The notes under the pieces were generated by a model, which saw nothing but the letters and a program-made list of their open reading frames with translations, was not told the DNA's origin and did no database searches. Positions 17,858 to 26,296 of a stretch of 64,000 nucleotides of DNA are shown here, one piece after another. The DNA comes from Natronorubrum bangense (GTDB taxonomy: Archaea > Halobacteriota > Halobacteria > Halobacteriales > Natrialbaceae), in contig NZ_CP031307.1 of NCBI RefSeq assembly GCF_004799645.1, positions 62,001 through 126,000 of the forward strand, written 5' to 3'. The position numbers and the translations under genes are program-made. Position 1 is the first letter of the stretch, and each line of letters starts with the position of its first letter.

Positions 17858-17990
17858 TGAACCACCTCGGGGTCGAGCCCCGAGGCTTCCCGTGGGTTAC
17901 TCGGACACTCCCACACGACCATCGGCCTGATAACCTCGAACGGTCGGGTGGGTCACGGTCGGCTGGTTCACACAGCCCGATGCCTGCCGT
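17858..17990 (-). ncRNA. Predicted omega-RNA (TnpB guide scaffold) overlapping the tnpB 3' end
   Basis: TnpB proteins use an RNA derived from the 3' end of their gene and the element's right end. Here the terminal hairpin 17866-17886 lies 10 nt past the tnpB stop and ends in GTGGTTCAC. The guide would then be read leftward from 17857 (TGGAAGACACTGGACATACT). The 5' limit is a guess. This rests on family knowledge plus the visible hairpin. Confidence 0.45.
17866..17886. repeat. Right-end hairpin of the tnpB element
   Basis: Perfect 8-bp stem CCTCGGGG / CCCCGAGG with a 5-nt loop, 10 nt beyond the tnpB stop codon. It is almost identical to the hairpin at the other end (19235-19255). Confidence 0.7.
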
Positions 17991-19162
17991 CGCAGTTTCC
18001 GAACAGTCGGCAACGTGTTGAGAGCAGGCACATTTCGATTCAACGATGCCAATCCTTTCTTCGCAATATTTACTGCCGCGTTCCGGTCAGCATGGTCTTG
18101 CCGACCACACGCGTTACACTTGAACCGTTTCTTCCGACGATTCGACCGAGCCGTATGCTCACACCCAGTAAAAGAACACATCTGACTGGTGTAAGCCGGG
18201 TCGATGTCATCGCTTGGAATCCCTTCGAACGCCGCTTTGTACGCGACGAACGAACGGAGCTTGTGAAACGGTAGTGAGTGCAACCGACGATTCATCCGAG
18301 TGCCGTAATCAATCGAGTCTCGCATATGCTTGAGGTCTTCAAACACAACGAGCGGCGACTCGAATTCTTGAACCCACTCCACGATTCGTCGGGAGACTTG
18401 GTGGAGTTTGTCGTGAACGTAGCTTTCTTCCTTGTCCTCGAACACGCGGTCGAACGCTGTCTGGCCAGCGTTTTGCATCCGCTTCCGCATCGTGAAGTAC
18501 CGATGACGCTCTTGCTTGATTTCAGGGTAGTCGATGACCACCGAATCAACGAAGTCGTCTTCACGAAGTGCGGCGAGTGCTACGCAGTCCTCGTTGATGT
18601 CCACACCAACGACGGTCTGAGCGTCCGTTTCGTCCTGAACAGTGGCTTCGAGGTGAGTAACGTTGACGTGGAGTTCGTGGTTGCCGTTGCGCTTCATCGC
18701 TTCGGCGGTTCCTACTTGCCATTCGTCACTTTCGAGGGCTTGTTCGAGGAGTTCGAGGTTGTCTGGTGCGCCACGAAGTGTGCCTTTCACGGGGTTGTAC
18801 GGTTTGGCACTGATTCGGTAGTGTATCCTGTCGTCTTTGAGGGTGAGGTTGTATCCTTCGGTGAAGTTCATTCGCAACGGGTATGGCCCGGTCTTTTCGT
18901 GACTGGGTGTGTTGTAGTCGTCGCGGTCGTAAGACTGCTGAAGTGCTTCGAGTGCTTTGGCGACGATACGTTGCGTCGTGTTCTTCACAAGGTCAGCTTC
19001 GTCTTCAAGACGTGGTGAGATGTCGTCCCAGTCCGCCCCGTCTTTCGCTAATTGGATGGTCTGGTTGAACACCCATCGCGCTTCGTGGTACGCTTCGGAA
19101 AGAAGTCGCTCATCACCGGATTGGAGTTGGAAGACAAGTGTCTTCGTGAGCGACTTTTCCAT
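17897..19162 (-). CDS. tnpB: RNA-guided endonuclease TnpB (IS1341-type OrfB)
   Basis: A 421-residue TnpB with apparently intact catalysis. RuvC motif I is VVGVDINEDCVALAA (Asp near residue 194), motif II is LVVFEDLKHMRDS (Glu near 277), and motif III is DHADRNAAVNIAKKG (Asp near 367). The zinc ribbon is CSFTGCEHTARS ... FKCNACGRQ between motifs II and III. The N-terminal wedge-like domain contains EARWVFNQTIQLA. It nicks or cleaves DNA next to a short adjacent motif, guided by RNA from its own 3' end, and is thought to help the element persist. No tnpA lies next to it. Base composition is less GC-rich than its neighbours. It separates the GT4-like gene from the SDR operon. Confidence 0.93.
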   Translation of the reverse strand: MEKSLTKTLVFQLQSGDERLLSEAYHEARWVFNQTIQLAKDGADWDDISPRLEDEADLVKNTTQRIVAKALEALQQSYDRDDYNTPSHEKTGPYPLRMNFTEGYNLTLKDDRIHYRISAKPYNPVKGTLRGAPDNLELLEQALESDEWQVGTAEAMKRNGNHELHVNVTHLEATVQDETDAQTVVGVDINEDCVALAALREDDFVDSVVIDYPEIKQERHRYFTMRKRMQNAGQTAFDRVFEDKEESYVHDKLHQVSRRIVEWVQEFESPLVVFEDLKHMRDSIDYGTRMNRRLHSLPFHKLRSFVAYKAAFEGIPSDDIDPAYTSQMCSFTGCEHTARSNRRKKRFKCNACGRQDHADRNAAVNIAKKGLASLNRNVPALNTLPTVRKLRRQASGCVNQPTVTHPTVRGYQADGRVGVSE

Positions 19163-19234
19163 ACTGTTTTCGACGGACTACGGTGTTGTAAAGGTATGGA
19201 TTAGAGTTGATAGGTCAGGCGTTGCCGGCTTCAC

Positions 19235-19255
19235 CCTCGGGGTCAAGCCCCGAGG
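19235..19255. repeat. Left-end hairpin of the tnpB element
   Basis: Perfect 8-bp stem CCTCGGGG / CCCCGAGG with loop TCAAG, about 70 nt upstream of the tnpB start. It pairs with the right-end hairpin at 17866-17886 and supports an element with two subterminal hairpins. Confidence 0.65.
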
Positions 19256-19325
19256 CACTCGCCTTGAACCGCCTGTAGAGCGGGGTATCAAGCTCTCAAC
19301 GAATTCATGAAAATAAACTGAACAG

Positions 19326-20291
19326 CTAGTGTTCTGACCGATACCAGTCAATCGTCTCGGGGAGATGGTCCTCGAGTGGCTGGTACTCGTACCCAAGTTC
19401 TTCGCTGGCTTTCCTCGAGGAGTAAAACAGCCGCTGGGTCGCAAGCTGGGCCATCTGTCGGTCGAAAGGAAACATCCGGACGCCAGCGACGGAACTCGCG
19501 GCTTCGGCAACTGGCCCGGCAGCGTGGATCGCCGTCGCCGGAACGCGGATTCGGGCCGGCGAGCCGTCGACGGCGTTGGCGATCCGTGAGACGGCCTGAT
19601 TGTAGGTGAGGTTCTCGCCGCCAAGGATGTAGTGCTCGCCGTTCGTGCCGTGTTCGGCAGCCGCGAGCAGGCCATCGACGACGTCCGAGACACCGACGAT
19701 GCTCAGTCCACCAGGGAGATAGGCAGGCATCGTTGGCTCGAGTCCCATCGACAGCAGTTGGGCGGTAAAGGCCTCGTCACCGGGGCCGAAGATCGACGTC
19801 GGGTGAACGGTGACGGCGTCGCAGTCGGCCTCGGCGTACTGGTCGACCAATTGCTCCGCCTGTGCTTTCGAACGCTGGTAGGCCCCAACAGGGGTCGCGA
19901 CGTCCGTTTCGTCCGCGACCATCACATCGTCTGGCGGACGGCGTGTTCCAGCCGTGCTCGTAAAGACGAGCCGTCCGGCCCCGCGGTCGCGACAGGCCTC
20001 GATGACGTTCCGAGTCCCGTCGACGTTGACCCGTTCGACCGTCTCGGGGCTGGCGTTCCAGAGACTGACGCCAGCGAGGTGGAAGACCACGTCGACACCG
20101 TCGACCAGCGATCGAAGCGTCTCGTCATCGAACAGATCGCCGACGTGCCAGTCGACGCCCTCGAGGTCGCCACGATCCGACGTCGGCCGACTGAGGCCGC
20201 GAACGTTCCACCCGTCCTCGAGCAAGCGCTCACAGAGCCGCGAGCCGAGAAAGCCCGTCGCGCCGGTGACGGCTGCAGTGTGGCCGGTCAT
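19326..20291 (-). CDS. NAD-dependent epimerase/dehydratase (extended SDR)
   Basis: A 321-residue extended short-chain dehydrogenase. GATGFLGSRLCERLL at residue 10 is the NAD(P)-binding glycine motif, followed by VVFHLAGVSLWN, a VFTSTAG segment holding the catalytic Ser/Thr, and YQRSKAQAE, the YxxxK catalytic pair near residue 138. The C-terminal part has NGEHYILGGENLTYNQ. It resembles nucleotide-sugar epimerases and dihydroflavonol-reductase-like SDRs. It is the last gene of an operon with DUF362 and Gfo/Idh/MocA genes, overlapping the preceding gene by 4 nt. This points to a sugar-modifying pathway, but the substrate is not visible. Confidence 0.88.
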   Translation of the reverse strand: MTGHTAAVTGATGFLGSRLCERLLEDGWNVRGLSRPTSDRGDLEGVDWHVGDLFDDETLRSLVDGVDVVFHLAGVSLWNASPETVERVNVDGTRNVIEACRDRGAGRLVFTSTAGTRRPPDDVMVADETDVATPVGAYQRSKAQAEQLVDQYAEADCDAVTVHPTSIFGPGDEAFTAQLLSMGLEPTMPAYLPGGLSIVGVSDVVDGLLAAAEHGTNGEHYILGGENLTYNQAVSRIANAVDGSPARIRVPATAIHAAGPVAEAASSVAGVRMFPFDRQMAQLATQRLFYSSRKASEELGYEYQPLEDHLPETIDWYRSEH

Positions 20292-21223
20292 CGGCGTTGC
20301 TCCAGCTGTGGTGGGACGGCGTCACCGGCCACCGCCGCGTACAGTCGGTAGGCAGTCGAGACAGCTGGATGGGTGTCATCCGGCGGTGGCAACTCGCCAT
20401 CAGAGAGCCGGCGTCGAAGCGACGTGAGATCGGCGGGGTCACCCGTCACGCTTTCGACGGTGATCGAAGAATCGTCGTCACCGGCTGTCTGTCTGCACAC
20501 CGGATCTGTCTCGGGCGAGCGACCGAACAGCGATGCGGCGAGGGCATCGATCTGGGGTGTCGGTCCCGCAAACAGTGTGTCAGCCGCGATCGGATCGCCG
20601 CCGTAGGCGGTCGTCGCATCAAGCAGGGTGAACGCGGGCTCGATGGCTCGTGTTGCACCAACAGCCGTCTGATCGGCATCTGCAACGCTCGTGACGAGTC
20701 TCCCAAGCGTTCGCATCCCGCCCGCGACGGAACCGTCACGGGTGGGACGGAGCGTCGGGACGGCGATCACAGTGCTCTCGAGGAGTCGCTCCGGGACAGA
20801 CACCGAGAGCTGCTGGTCTGCAACCGAGACGACGCGGTCCCGCCGGGGCTCGTCGGCGAGGTCGACGAGTTCGACACCGAACCGCTCGAGGACGGACGGA
20901 TAGCCAAGATAGCTGGCAGCGCGATCGAACGCGATGTTGTCGTCGGTCGCCCCGGCGACGGTGATGTCGGCCCCGGTTTGAGCCTGCAACACGGCTGCGG
21001 CCGAGCCGACGACGGCGGGGTCGGTAACGATCCCTGTTGACGGATGGAACGGATAGTGGGCGTCGGGGGCGAGCGTGATTCGGTCGGCGGCCGGAAGCGA
21101 GTCAGCGTACGGCTCGAGGACGGATCGAACCGGCGACTCGAGTGTCGCCAGCCGTCGGTCCATATCGGTCGTCCACCCGCCCCGTCGCTCGGGGAGGTCG
21201 ACGGTGGCGGCGCGAACGGTCAC
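20288..21223 (-). CDS. DUF362 domain-containing protein
   Basis: A 311-residue protein in the DUF362 family: the N-terminal half has LAPDAHYPFHPSTGIVTDP, then ADITVAGATDDNIAFDRAASYLGY, LVDLADEPR and VIAVPTLRPTRDGSVAGGMRTLGRLV. The four-cysteine ferredoxin portion found in some DUF362 proteins is absent. It overlaps both neighbours by 4 nt, so it is translated from the same mRNA as the oxidoreductase and the SDR. DUF362 proteins are poorly understood and often accompany redox or cell-surface functions. The role here is unknown, but tight coupling suggests it acts on the same metabolite as its partners. Confidence 0.75.
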   Translation of the reverse strand: MTVRAATVDLPERRGGWTTDMDRRLATLESPVRSVLEPYADSLPAADRITLAPDAHYPFHPSTGIVTDPAVVGSAAAVLQAQTGADITVAGATDDNIAFDRAASYLGYPSVLERFGVELVDLADEPRRDRVVSVADQQLSVSVPERLLESTVIAVPTLRPTRDGSVAGGMRTLGRLVTSVADADQTAVGATRAIEPAFTLLDATTAYGGDPIAADTLFAGPTPQIDALAASLFGRSPETDPVCRQTAGDDDSSITVESVTGDPADLTSLRRRLSDGELPPPDDTHPAVSTAYRLYAAVAGDAVPPQLEQRR

Positions 21224-22323
21224 AGCGTCACCTCCGGCGCCTCGAGCGTGTCGCCCTCGGCCGCTGCAGCCAGTTCGTAGGCGGTCTCGGCGAGTTCGAT
21301 CGTTCGCCGGCCGTCGGCACCATCGACCGGTGGCGTCTCGCCCTCACGAACGGCGTCACAGAAGTCAGCCAGCGCGTCGTAATGGGCCTGCAGGTAGAAC
21401 GTCGGGCCGAAGACGTCCGGCTCGCTGCCAGTAAAGCGGCTCGCAACGTTCGAAAGCGCGGACGTCGCCGCACTCGCATAGAAGTTCTCGGGCAGATGGT
21501 CTTGATTGCTGATCGTGCCCGTAATTCCCTCGAGCCGTAATCGCGTATTGACTTCCGGAAGCTGTTCCCACTGGTAGGTCCCACAGTGGAGCGTGATCGT
21601 CGTTCCCGTCTCCGGAGCCTGGAGCAACACCGTCGCAGCGTCTTCGGCAGGAATATTCAGACTCTGACCCATCGCCGCGTCCCGAACCTCGAGGTCGCCA
21701 AAGAGCCACTCGAGGACGTCGAAACAGTGGACACCGAGTTCGACCAGCGAGCCGCCGCCAGCAGCATCGGGATCAAGCGGCCACTCCGGCGGCGCGTCGT
21801 CTGCGGGTGGCCGACCGAGTGGATGGTCGTTGAGCCGCGTAATAGAGGCGTAGGGGACGTGGCCAACAGTGCCATCATCGTAGTCAGCCTTGACGCCCGC
21901 CATGTCAGGCTGGTAGCGAAGCGTGTGGTCGACGCCGACGGCGATACCCGCCTCGCGAGCCGTCTCGAGCATCTCGTCGGCTTCGTCAGTCGAGCGGGCA
22001 AGCGGTTTCTCTACGAAAACGTCGACACCAGCCTCGGCGGCACGCTCGACAGCGTCAGCGTGGAGAAACGGAGGCAACGCGACCACTGCCGCATCGAGAT
22101 CCTCTGCATCGAGCAGCGTCGTGTAATCGTCGTACGTTCGGGCCACACCAGCGCGTTCGGCCCGGTCACGATTCGCCGGGAGCGCATCAGCAGCCGCGAC
22201 GACGTCGACGTCCGGCATCGCAACTGCCGATTTCAGGTGTACCATGCCGATATTTCCGACACCGAGTACGCCAATCGAGAGCGCACTCGAGTCGGTCCAT
22301 CGGCCGAGAAGTGTTGGTGGCAT
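21220..22323 (-). CDS. Gfo/Idh/MocA family oxidoreductase
   Basis: A 367-residue NAD(P)-dependent sugar oxidoreductase. The Rossmann domain starts at IGVLGVGNIGMVHLKS near residue 17, followed by AAVVALPPFLHADAVERAAEAG and VFVEKPLARST near residue 105, the EKP motif whose Lys is catalytic. The C-terminal alpha/beta domain includes GVDHTLRYQP, LVELGVHCFDVLEWLFGD and the substrate region YDALADFCDAVREGE. Members oxidise or reduce sugar and nucleotide-sugar carbonyls in the cytoplasm. It is the first gene of a three-gene operon (4-nt overlaps). A minus-strand GATAACAAA at 22351-22359 ends 27 nt upstream of the ATG. Likely makes an unusual sugar for the glycan. Confidence 0.9.
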   Translation of the reverse strand: MPPTLLGRWTDSSALSIGVLGVGNIGMVHLKSAVAMPDVDVVAAADALPANRDRAERAGVARTYDDYTTLLDAEDLDAAVVALPPFLHADAVERAAEAGVDVFVEKPLARSTDEADEMLETAREAGIAVGVDHTLRYQPDMAGVKADYDDGTVGHVPYASITRLNDHPLGRPPADDAPPEWPLDPDAAGGGSLVELGVHCFDVLEWLFGDLEVRDAAMGQSLNIPAEDAATVLLQAPETGTTITLHCGTYQWEQLPEVNTRLRLEGITGTISNQDHLPENFYASAATSALSNVASRFTGSEPDVFGPTFYLQAHYDALADFCDAVREGETPPVDGADGRRTIELAETAYELAAAAEGDTLEAPEVTL

Positions 22324-22350
22324 CTGCTCCAGACCGGACCGGGAGCGGGC

Positions 22351-22359
22351 TTTGTTATC
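22351..22359 (-). promoter_or_regulatory. GATAACAAA promoter-like motif
   Basis: Exact copy on the minus strand (reads TTTGTTATC on the plus strand), 27 nt before the start of the Gfo/Idh/MocA gene at 22323. It heads the three-gene operon. Confidence 0.55.
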
Positions 22360-22510
22360 GCTTTCATATCCACAGGTGTAGCACGTCCCTTCGTACGTTT
22401 GCTGTGTGGCCTGCTCCCATACGGTCCAGCAGACCGAAAGACAGCGTCTGGACTCTCCGATCGGTCAAGCAACGCCCGTGTGCCGAAACCGACGGTATCA
22501 GGGGCGAAAA

Positions 22511-23476
22511 TCAGTTCCAGCTCGCTTTCGCCTGCGTGTCGACACGGGTCGGTGTTCCATCGATCCCACGTGAGTGCCGAACCCGTTGTGCCACATCAGC
22601 CATCGTTTCGACCGTCAGGTCAGATTCCGATCGACGACGGTCGAGATACGAGAGGATCGCCCGCATGCGCTGGTCATCCCGTTCGGTCGTCAGGTTGTTC
22701 GGATGCAGCCACATGTGGAACGTCTCGTCACTGGTCGCGGCCTCATCGATGCCGCGGCGAGCCAGCGCAACCATCGGATCCGTCCAGATCGACTCCGCAA
22801 TGCTCCGGGCTGAGCCCTCGAAGCCAAAGAGAAACAGCGACGCTGGCACGTTCACGAGTCCGTGTTCATCGATATAGGGCTCGACCAGCAACGAACGATC
22901 ACGAACCATCGAGTCGAACACGGCACGGACACCTTCCCGGTTTGGCGTCCAGCCCCGGTACGCGGAGACACCGTACTCCGCGAGGACATCCCGGTGACCA
23001 ACCTCGTTTCGCGGGTAAATGAACGACTCGAACGAACACCCCCACTCCTCAGCAATCGCCGTGCTGCACTCGAGTTCGGCAACAGCCAGTTCTCGATCCG
23101 TCTCGGGATGGCCAAAGAGGACGTGAGAGAACGTATGGCTCGCGAACTCGTGGTCAACGTCGGATTCGAGGAGATCGCTGACGAGGTCGGGACCGAAACG
23201 AAGATCTTCGCGGTCCTGCCACTCGCCGCGTTCGCGTTCGAACCAGCCCTCAGGGGCTGGATGGTCGGCATGTCTGCCGTCACAGGAATCGAGCATGAGG
23301 TGGCCAACGACGGCCCACGTCGCCGGAATGTCGAACTCCTCGAGCAACTCGAGCATCGCGTTCCAGCCGCGTCGACCGGATTCAACCCGCTCAGTCGGTG
23401 GGTCCACGAGGTCGTGAAACCCCCAGCCAAGCTCAGCATCGAGTGACAGAACGACGCTACCCACGGCGTCCACCAC
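22511..23476 (-). CDS. Polysaccharide deacetylase-like protein
   Basis: A 321-residue NodB-homology-type protein. SLDAELGWGFHD holds the first catalytic Asp region, FASHTFSHVLFGHPE gives the H-x3-H metal pair near residue 115, and FIYPRNEVGHRDVL and FHMWLHPNNL supply later motifs. There is no signal peptide, so it is predicted cytoplasmic. The start is a GTG at 23476; a second in-frame GTG at 23464 (MGSVVLSLD) would align better with its paralog at 55533-55539. It is divergent from the AlkP gene at 23753, and each side has a CATAACAAA element. Likely removes N-acetyl groups from a sugar or lipid-linked intermediate. Confidence 0.84.
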   Translation of the reverse strand: MVDAVGSVVLSLDAELGWGFHDLVDPPTERVESGRRGWNAMLELLEEFDIPATWAVVGHLMLDSCDGRHADHPAPEGWFERERGEWQDREDLRFGPDLVSDLLESDVDHEFASHTFSHVLFGHPETDRELAVAELECSTAIAEEWGCSFESFIYPRNEVGHRDVLAEYGVSAYRGWTPNREGVRAVFDSMVRDRSLLVEPYIDEHGLVNVPASLFLFGFEGSARSIAESIWTDPMVALARRGIDEAATSDETFHMWLHPNNLTTERDDQRMRAILSYLDRRRSESDLTVETMADVAQRVRHSRGIDGTPTRVDTQAKASWN

Positions 23477-23529
23477 CAGCGGACAGCCATCGCATGTGGC
23501 TCATAGATCGATGCTATCCAAGGGACGGT

Positions 23530-23538
23530 TTTGTTATG
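23530..23538 (-). promoter_or_regulatory. CATAACAAA motif variant (minus strand)
   Basis: Eight of nine positions match GATAACAAA. It lies 53 nt upstream of the deacetylase start, on the same strand as that gene. Its mirror copy for the divergent AlkP gene is at 23687-23695. Confidence 0.45.
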
Positions 23539-23686
23539 GGTTACCTTTCTGTACTGATAGCTTCTGTAACGGCCTCTGTAGCCCGACAGTACGACCGACA
23601 GGGACCGTCGTACACTATATCGTGAATTTCGGCAGTAGATCGACTAAATCGGCGACTCACCGGCCCACAGGGTCGTGAAATCTCCC

Positions 23687-23695
23687 CATAACAAA
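23687..23695 (+). promoter_or_regulatory. CATAACAAA motif variant
   Basis: Eight of nine positions match GATAACAAA. It lies 57 nt upstream of the AlkP-family ATG at 23753, implying a longer leader than for the 26-nt group. Confidence 0.45.
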
Positions 23696-23752
23696 GCGGT
23701 CATCTCATCATCTGCAGGACAGCGGACGTCTCTGACGTCTCAATAACCAATC

Positions 23753-25345
23753 ATGAGCAGGTCCTCTTCGACAGCCGAGCGAGCGTTTGTGCTCGGATTC
23801 GACGGCGTACCGTGGAGACTCATCGAACAATGGAGCGAGGAGGGTGAACTCCCGAACTTCGCTCGAATGCGCGACGAGGGCGCATCCGGAACCCTCGAGA
23901 GCACCCAGCCCGCAACGACGCCACTGGCATGGCCCTCGATCGCGACGGGTGTCTGGCCGGATAAGCATGGCTGTTATGGCTTCCAGAACCTCTCGTCGGG
24001 GTACTCCCACGAGATGTACACGAGTCACGATATCAAGCAGCCGACGCTCTGGGAGCAGGTCACGCCCGCCCACGTCGGCAACGTCCCGATGACGTATCCA
24101 GCCCAGGAGATCGACGGCACGATGGTAACGGGAATGATGACACCGTCGACTGAGAAGGAGTACACCCATCCCCCCGAACTCAAGTCCGCAATCAAGTCAC
24201 AAATCCCCAACTACGAGATCAGCCTCGATTATCCCGACTACGCCGATCGTCTCGACGAGTTCGAACTGGCCGTCGACGACATGCTCGCGAATCGCCGCAA
24301 ACTCATGCAGCTCCAGATGGACGAAGCAGGCGACGACTGGGGGCTGTTCTTTTTCGTTTACACCGCTCCCGACCGATTCCAGCATCTCATCTGGGACAAA
24401 GACCGAATCCTCAACCACTACAAGCAACTCGATAAGATCCTGGGCGAGGTGATGGAGTATACGGATCGTCACGATGCCGACCTCTACGTCGTCTCCGACC
24501 ATGGATTCGGCCCGATCGAGGAGTTAGTGTACGTCAACCACTATCTCGAGCGGGAGGGGTATCTGTTCAGGGAAGAAGACGATGGCACCCGCGGCGCACT
24601 CGCGAGCCTGGGCATCTCGCGGGATCGGATCACGGACGCACTCGATCGAATTGGGATCTCCGAAGAGATGATCGTCTCGACGCTCCCTCGAGCGCTCGTC
24701 GATAGCGTCGCCGAACAGATTCCGGGCGATCATGCGCTGTACGACGTCGACTACGATCGTACCGTCGCGTTCGTCCACGGTGCTGGCTGTTGTTATATCA
24801 ACGATACAGAACGGTTTGACAGTGGTGTCGTCGATCCAAGCCAGATTCCAGCGATCAAAGACGAACTGACAGACCTGTTCGAATCGGTTACCGACGACGA
24901 CGGCCAGCCGATGCTCGACGTCTTCGACGGCGACGAACTGTTTCCCACTGACGATGGGTCGCCGGATTTGGTCGTCAACGGCCACGGCGTCTACGAGGCA
25001 CGCAACGCACTCACCGGCGAGCCAACCGGCGAAACTGGGACGTACGCTGCAAGCCACCTCAAGGAGGGAATCGTGCTCTGCCGTGGGCCATCAATCGACG
25101 CCAACGCAGTGCTTCGGGGTGCACGCGTCGTCGACATCGCTCCGACCCTGCTCCACGGCATCGGCGAACCGGTTCCGAAAAACGCCGACGGGCGGGTGCT
25201 GTTCGACGCTTTCGACGAAGACAGCACGCCTGCAGGAACCAAGGTCAAACGAACCGGTGTGTCGCAGACGGATCACGACGAGGAGGTCGACGACGACTTC
25301 ACCGACGTCGAGGACCGACTGAAGGGACTCGGCTACATGGAATAA
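23753..25345 (+). CDS. Alkaline phosphatase superfamily protein (type I phosphodiesterase-like), class B
   Basis: A 530-residue soluble protein. Metal and nucleophile motifs: VLGFDGVPW (Asp17), TTPLAWPSIATGVWPDKHG near residue 63 with a probable Thr nucleophile, FVYTAPDRFQHLIWD near residue 202, VVSDHGFGP near 247 and AASHLKEGI near 430. It ends in VEDRLKGLGYME. It belongs with the protein at 36917-38512 in a subgroup that differs from the class A proteins in the WPDKHG-x-YGFQ segment. No signal peptide or membrane segment, so probably cytoplasmic. It is transcribed alone, divergent from a polysaccharide deacetylase gene. A phosphodiesterase or phospho-transfer role on a glycan intermediate is inferred; substrate unknown. 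Confidence 0.85.
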   Translation: MSRSSSTAERAFVLGFDGVPWRLIEQWSEEGELPNFARMRDEGASGTLESTQPATTPLAWPSIATGVWPDKHGCYGFQNLSSGYSHEMYTSHDIKQPTLWEQVTPAHVGNVPMTYPAQEIDGTMVTGMMTPSTEKEYTHPPELKSAIKSQIPNYEISLDYPDYADRLDEFELAVDDMLANRRKLMQLQMDEAGDDWGLFFFVYTAPDRFQHLIWDKDRILNHYKQLDKILGEVMEYTDRHDADLYVVSDHGFGPIEELVYVNHYLEREGYLFREEDDGTRGALASLGISRDRITDALDRIGISEEMIVSTLPRALVDSVAEQIPGDHALYDVDYDRTVAFVHGAGCCYINDTERFDSGVVDPSQIPAIKDELTDLFESVTDDDGQPMLDVFDGDELFPTDDGSPDLVVNGHGVYEARNALTGEPTGETGTYAASHLKEGIVLCRGPSIDANAVLRGARVVDIAPTLLHGIGEPVPKNADGRVLFDAFDEDSTPAGTKVKRTGVSQTDHDEEVDDDFTDVEDRLKGLGYME

Positions 25346-25810
25346 GGGCCAGCTGAAATGGTCTGAAACAGCGCGACAGTGTCCGATCGTTCTGTGGACG
25401 TCGATGACGACTCCGATTACGTCGAAGTACATCGCTGTGGCGGCAGTACGGTGTTGGTGAACGCTGTATCCTCACCCTACTCGCTCACTCCGCTTCGCAC
25501 CCTCTTTTTCAGCGAAACAGTTTGGCGGACACCGATGACAAGTTGTACGTCTGCGATACTGGCAGCTGAAACGACTGAGACCTATCGCACGGCGTCGGTT
25601 CGATGCGGTGTGCAGTGACACACAGCGAGCGCGTCGACGGCACAGCATCGACCGACGGGTAATCGGTCCCCTCCAGATGTAACTGTGCCTATAATTAAAC
25701 ATCCGGATGATGTCCGGTTTTCATACGTATGCTGAGCCGCCGAACGTGCTCACCCATCTCGGATGCACGAAAACGGCGTTTTCGAGCATACGACCCACGA
25801 GATGAGGCCA

Positions 25811-26050
25811 ATGAAACGATACAAGACCCTGTTTGGCATCGCAAGCGCAGCGGTTGGTGTCCTTGCGCTTATCGGCTCCACCGTCTCCTCGTCACCCACG
25901 CACAGACGTTCCGACCGGTCCGAACCCCCCACGACTGTGTCTATTGAGCGTGATGATAACGTATCAACGGCGAGGACATGGGCTCGACAGACGCGTCGAC
26001 TCGGTTCGAGACCGAAACGGTATCTCGACCCGATATTCCGCGCTCCATGA
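25811..26050 (+). CDS. Possible small secreted or membrane-anchored protein, perhaps a truncated gene
   Basis: A 79-residue frame. It begins MKRYKTLFGIASAAVGVLALIGSTVSSS, which looks like a signal peptide or a membrane anchor; an alternative ATG lies at 25802. The rest is Arg/Ser-rich and lacks the acidic bias of haloarchaeal proteins, which suggests a frameshifted or decayed gene whose N-terminus alone survives. No homolog recognised. Low confidence. Confidence 0.28.
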   Translation: MKRYKTLFGIASAAVGVLALIGSTVSSSPTHRRSDRSEPPTTVSIERDDNVSTARTWARQTRRLGSRPKRYLDPIFRAP

Positions 26051-26109
26051 ACAGTAGCCTGCGTCTTGATTTTTATAGCAGTGCTCTGTGAGCGACCCTA
26101 CCCTACTCG

Positions 26110-26138
26110 CTCACGGCTTGCGCCGTTCGCTCCGTGAG
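26110..26138. repeat. Inverted repeat CTCACGG / CCGTGAG
   Basis: 7-bp arms at 26110-26116 and 26132-26138 around a GC-rich loop. Short GC-rich inverted repeats of this kind are frequent between haloarchaeal genes. It overlaps the end of the weak leftward ORF 26111-26296. Confidence 0.4.
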
Positions 26139-26296
26139 AGTAGAGCGTCCTGCTTCCACGACGCGCTTTGCAGAGACAGATCCCCGTAGAACCGAGTCCA
26201 AGAGAGCAGAGAGGCGATCGCCAGCCCAACTACGGAGAAGTCAGGGAGACTACGCTGCCCGTAGAAGGGAGACGTTGTTCCAGCATTCGCGGACAA
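26111..26296 (-). CDS. Weak small ORF with one hydrophobic stretch
   Basis: A 61-residue frame with a central hydrophobic run (FSVVGLAIASLLSW) and a basic C-terminus encoded inside the inverted repeat. It could be a small membrane protein or a chance frame within a repeated spacer. I do not recognise it. Confidence 0.2.
   Translation of the reverse strand: MSANAGTTSPFYGQRSLPDFSVVGLAIASLLSWTRFYGDLSLQSASWKQDALLSRSERRKP

Larger units (their letters stand above)
17858..19300 (-). mobile_element. IS200/IS605-group element carrying only tnpB
   Basis: A tnpB gene is bracketed by near-identical hairpins: arms CCTCGGGG/CCCCGAGG at 17866-17886 (loop TCGAG) and at 19235-19255 (loop TCAAG). In the direction of tnpB the right hairpin is followed by GTGGTTCAC, ending at 17858, which fits a right end of this group. 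The left boundary is not clearly visible; 19300 is an estimate. No tnpA is present, so the element depends on a transposase in trans. Confidence 0.75.

Noticed and set aside
17780..17860. Repeated CCAGTG motifs as a replication origin box
   Set aside because: No orc1/cdc6 gene is nearby and the motifs do not match the haloarchaeal origin recognition pattern as I know it.
21586..23022. Rightward 478-codon frame
   Set aside because: It spans two well-supported leftward genes (Gfo/Idh/MocA and deacetylase) on the opposite strand; no motif.
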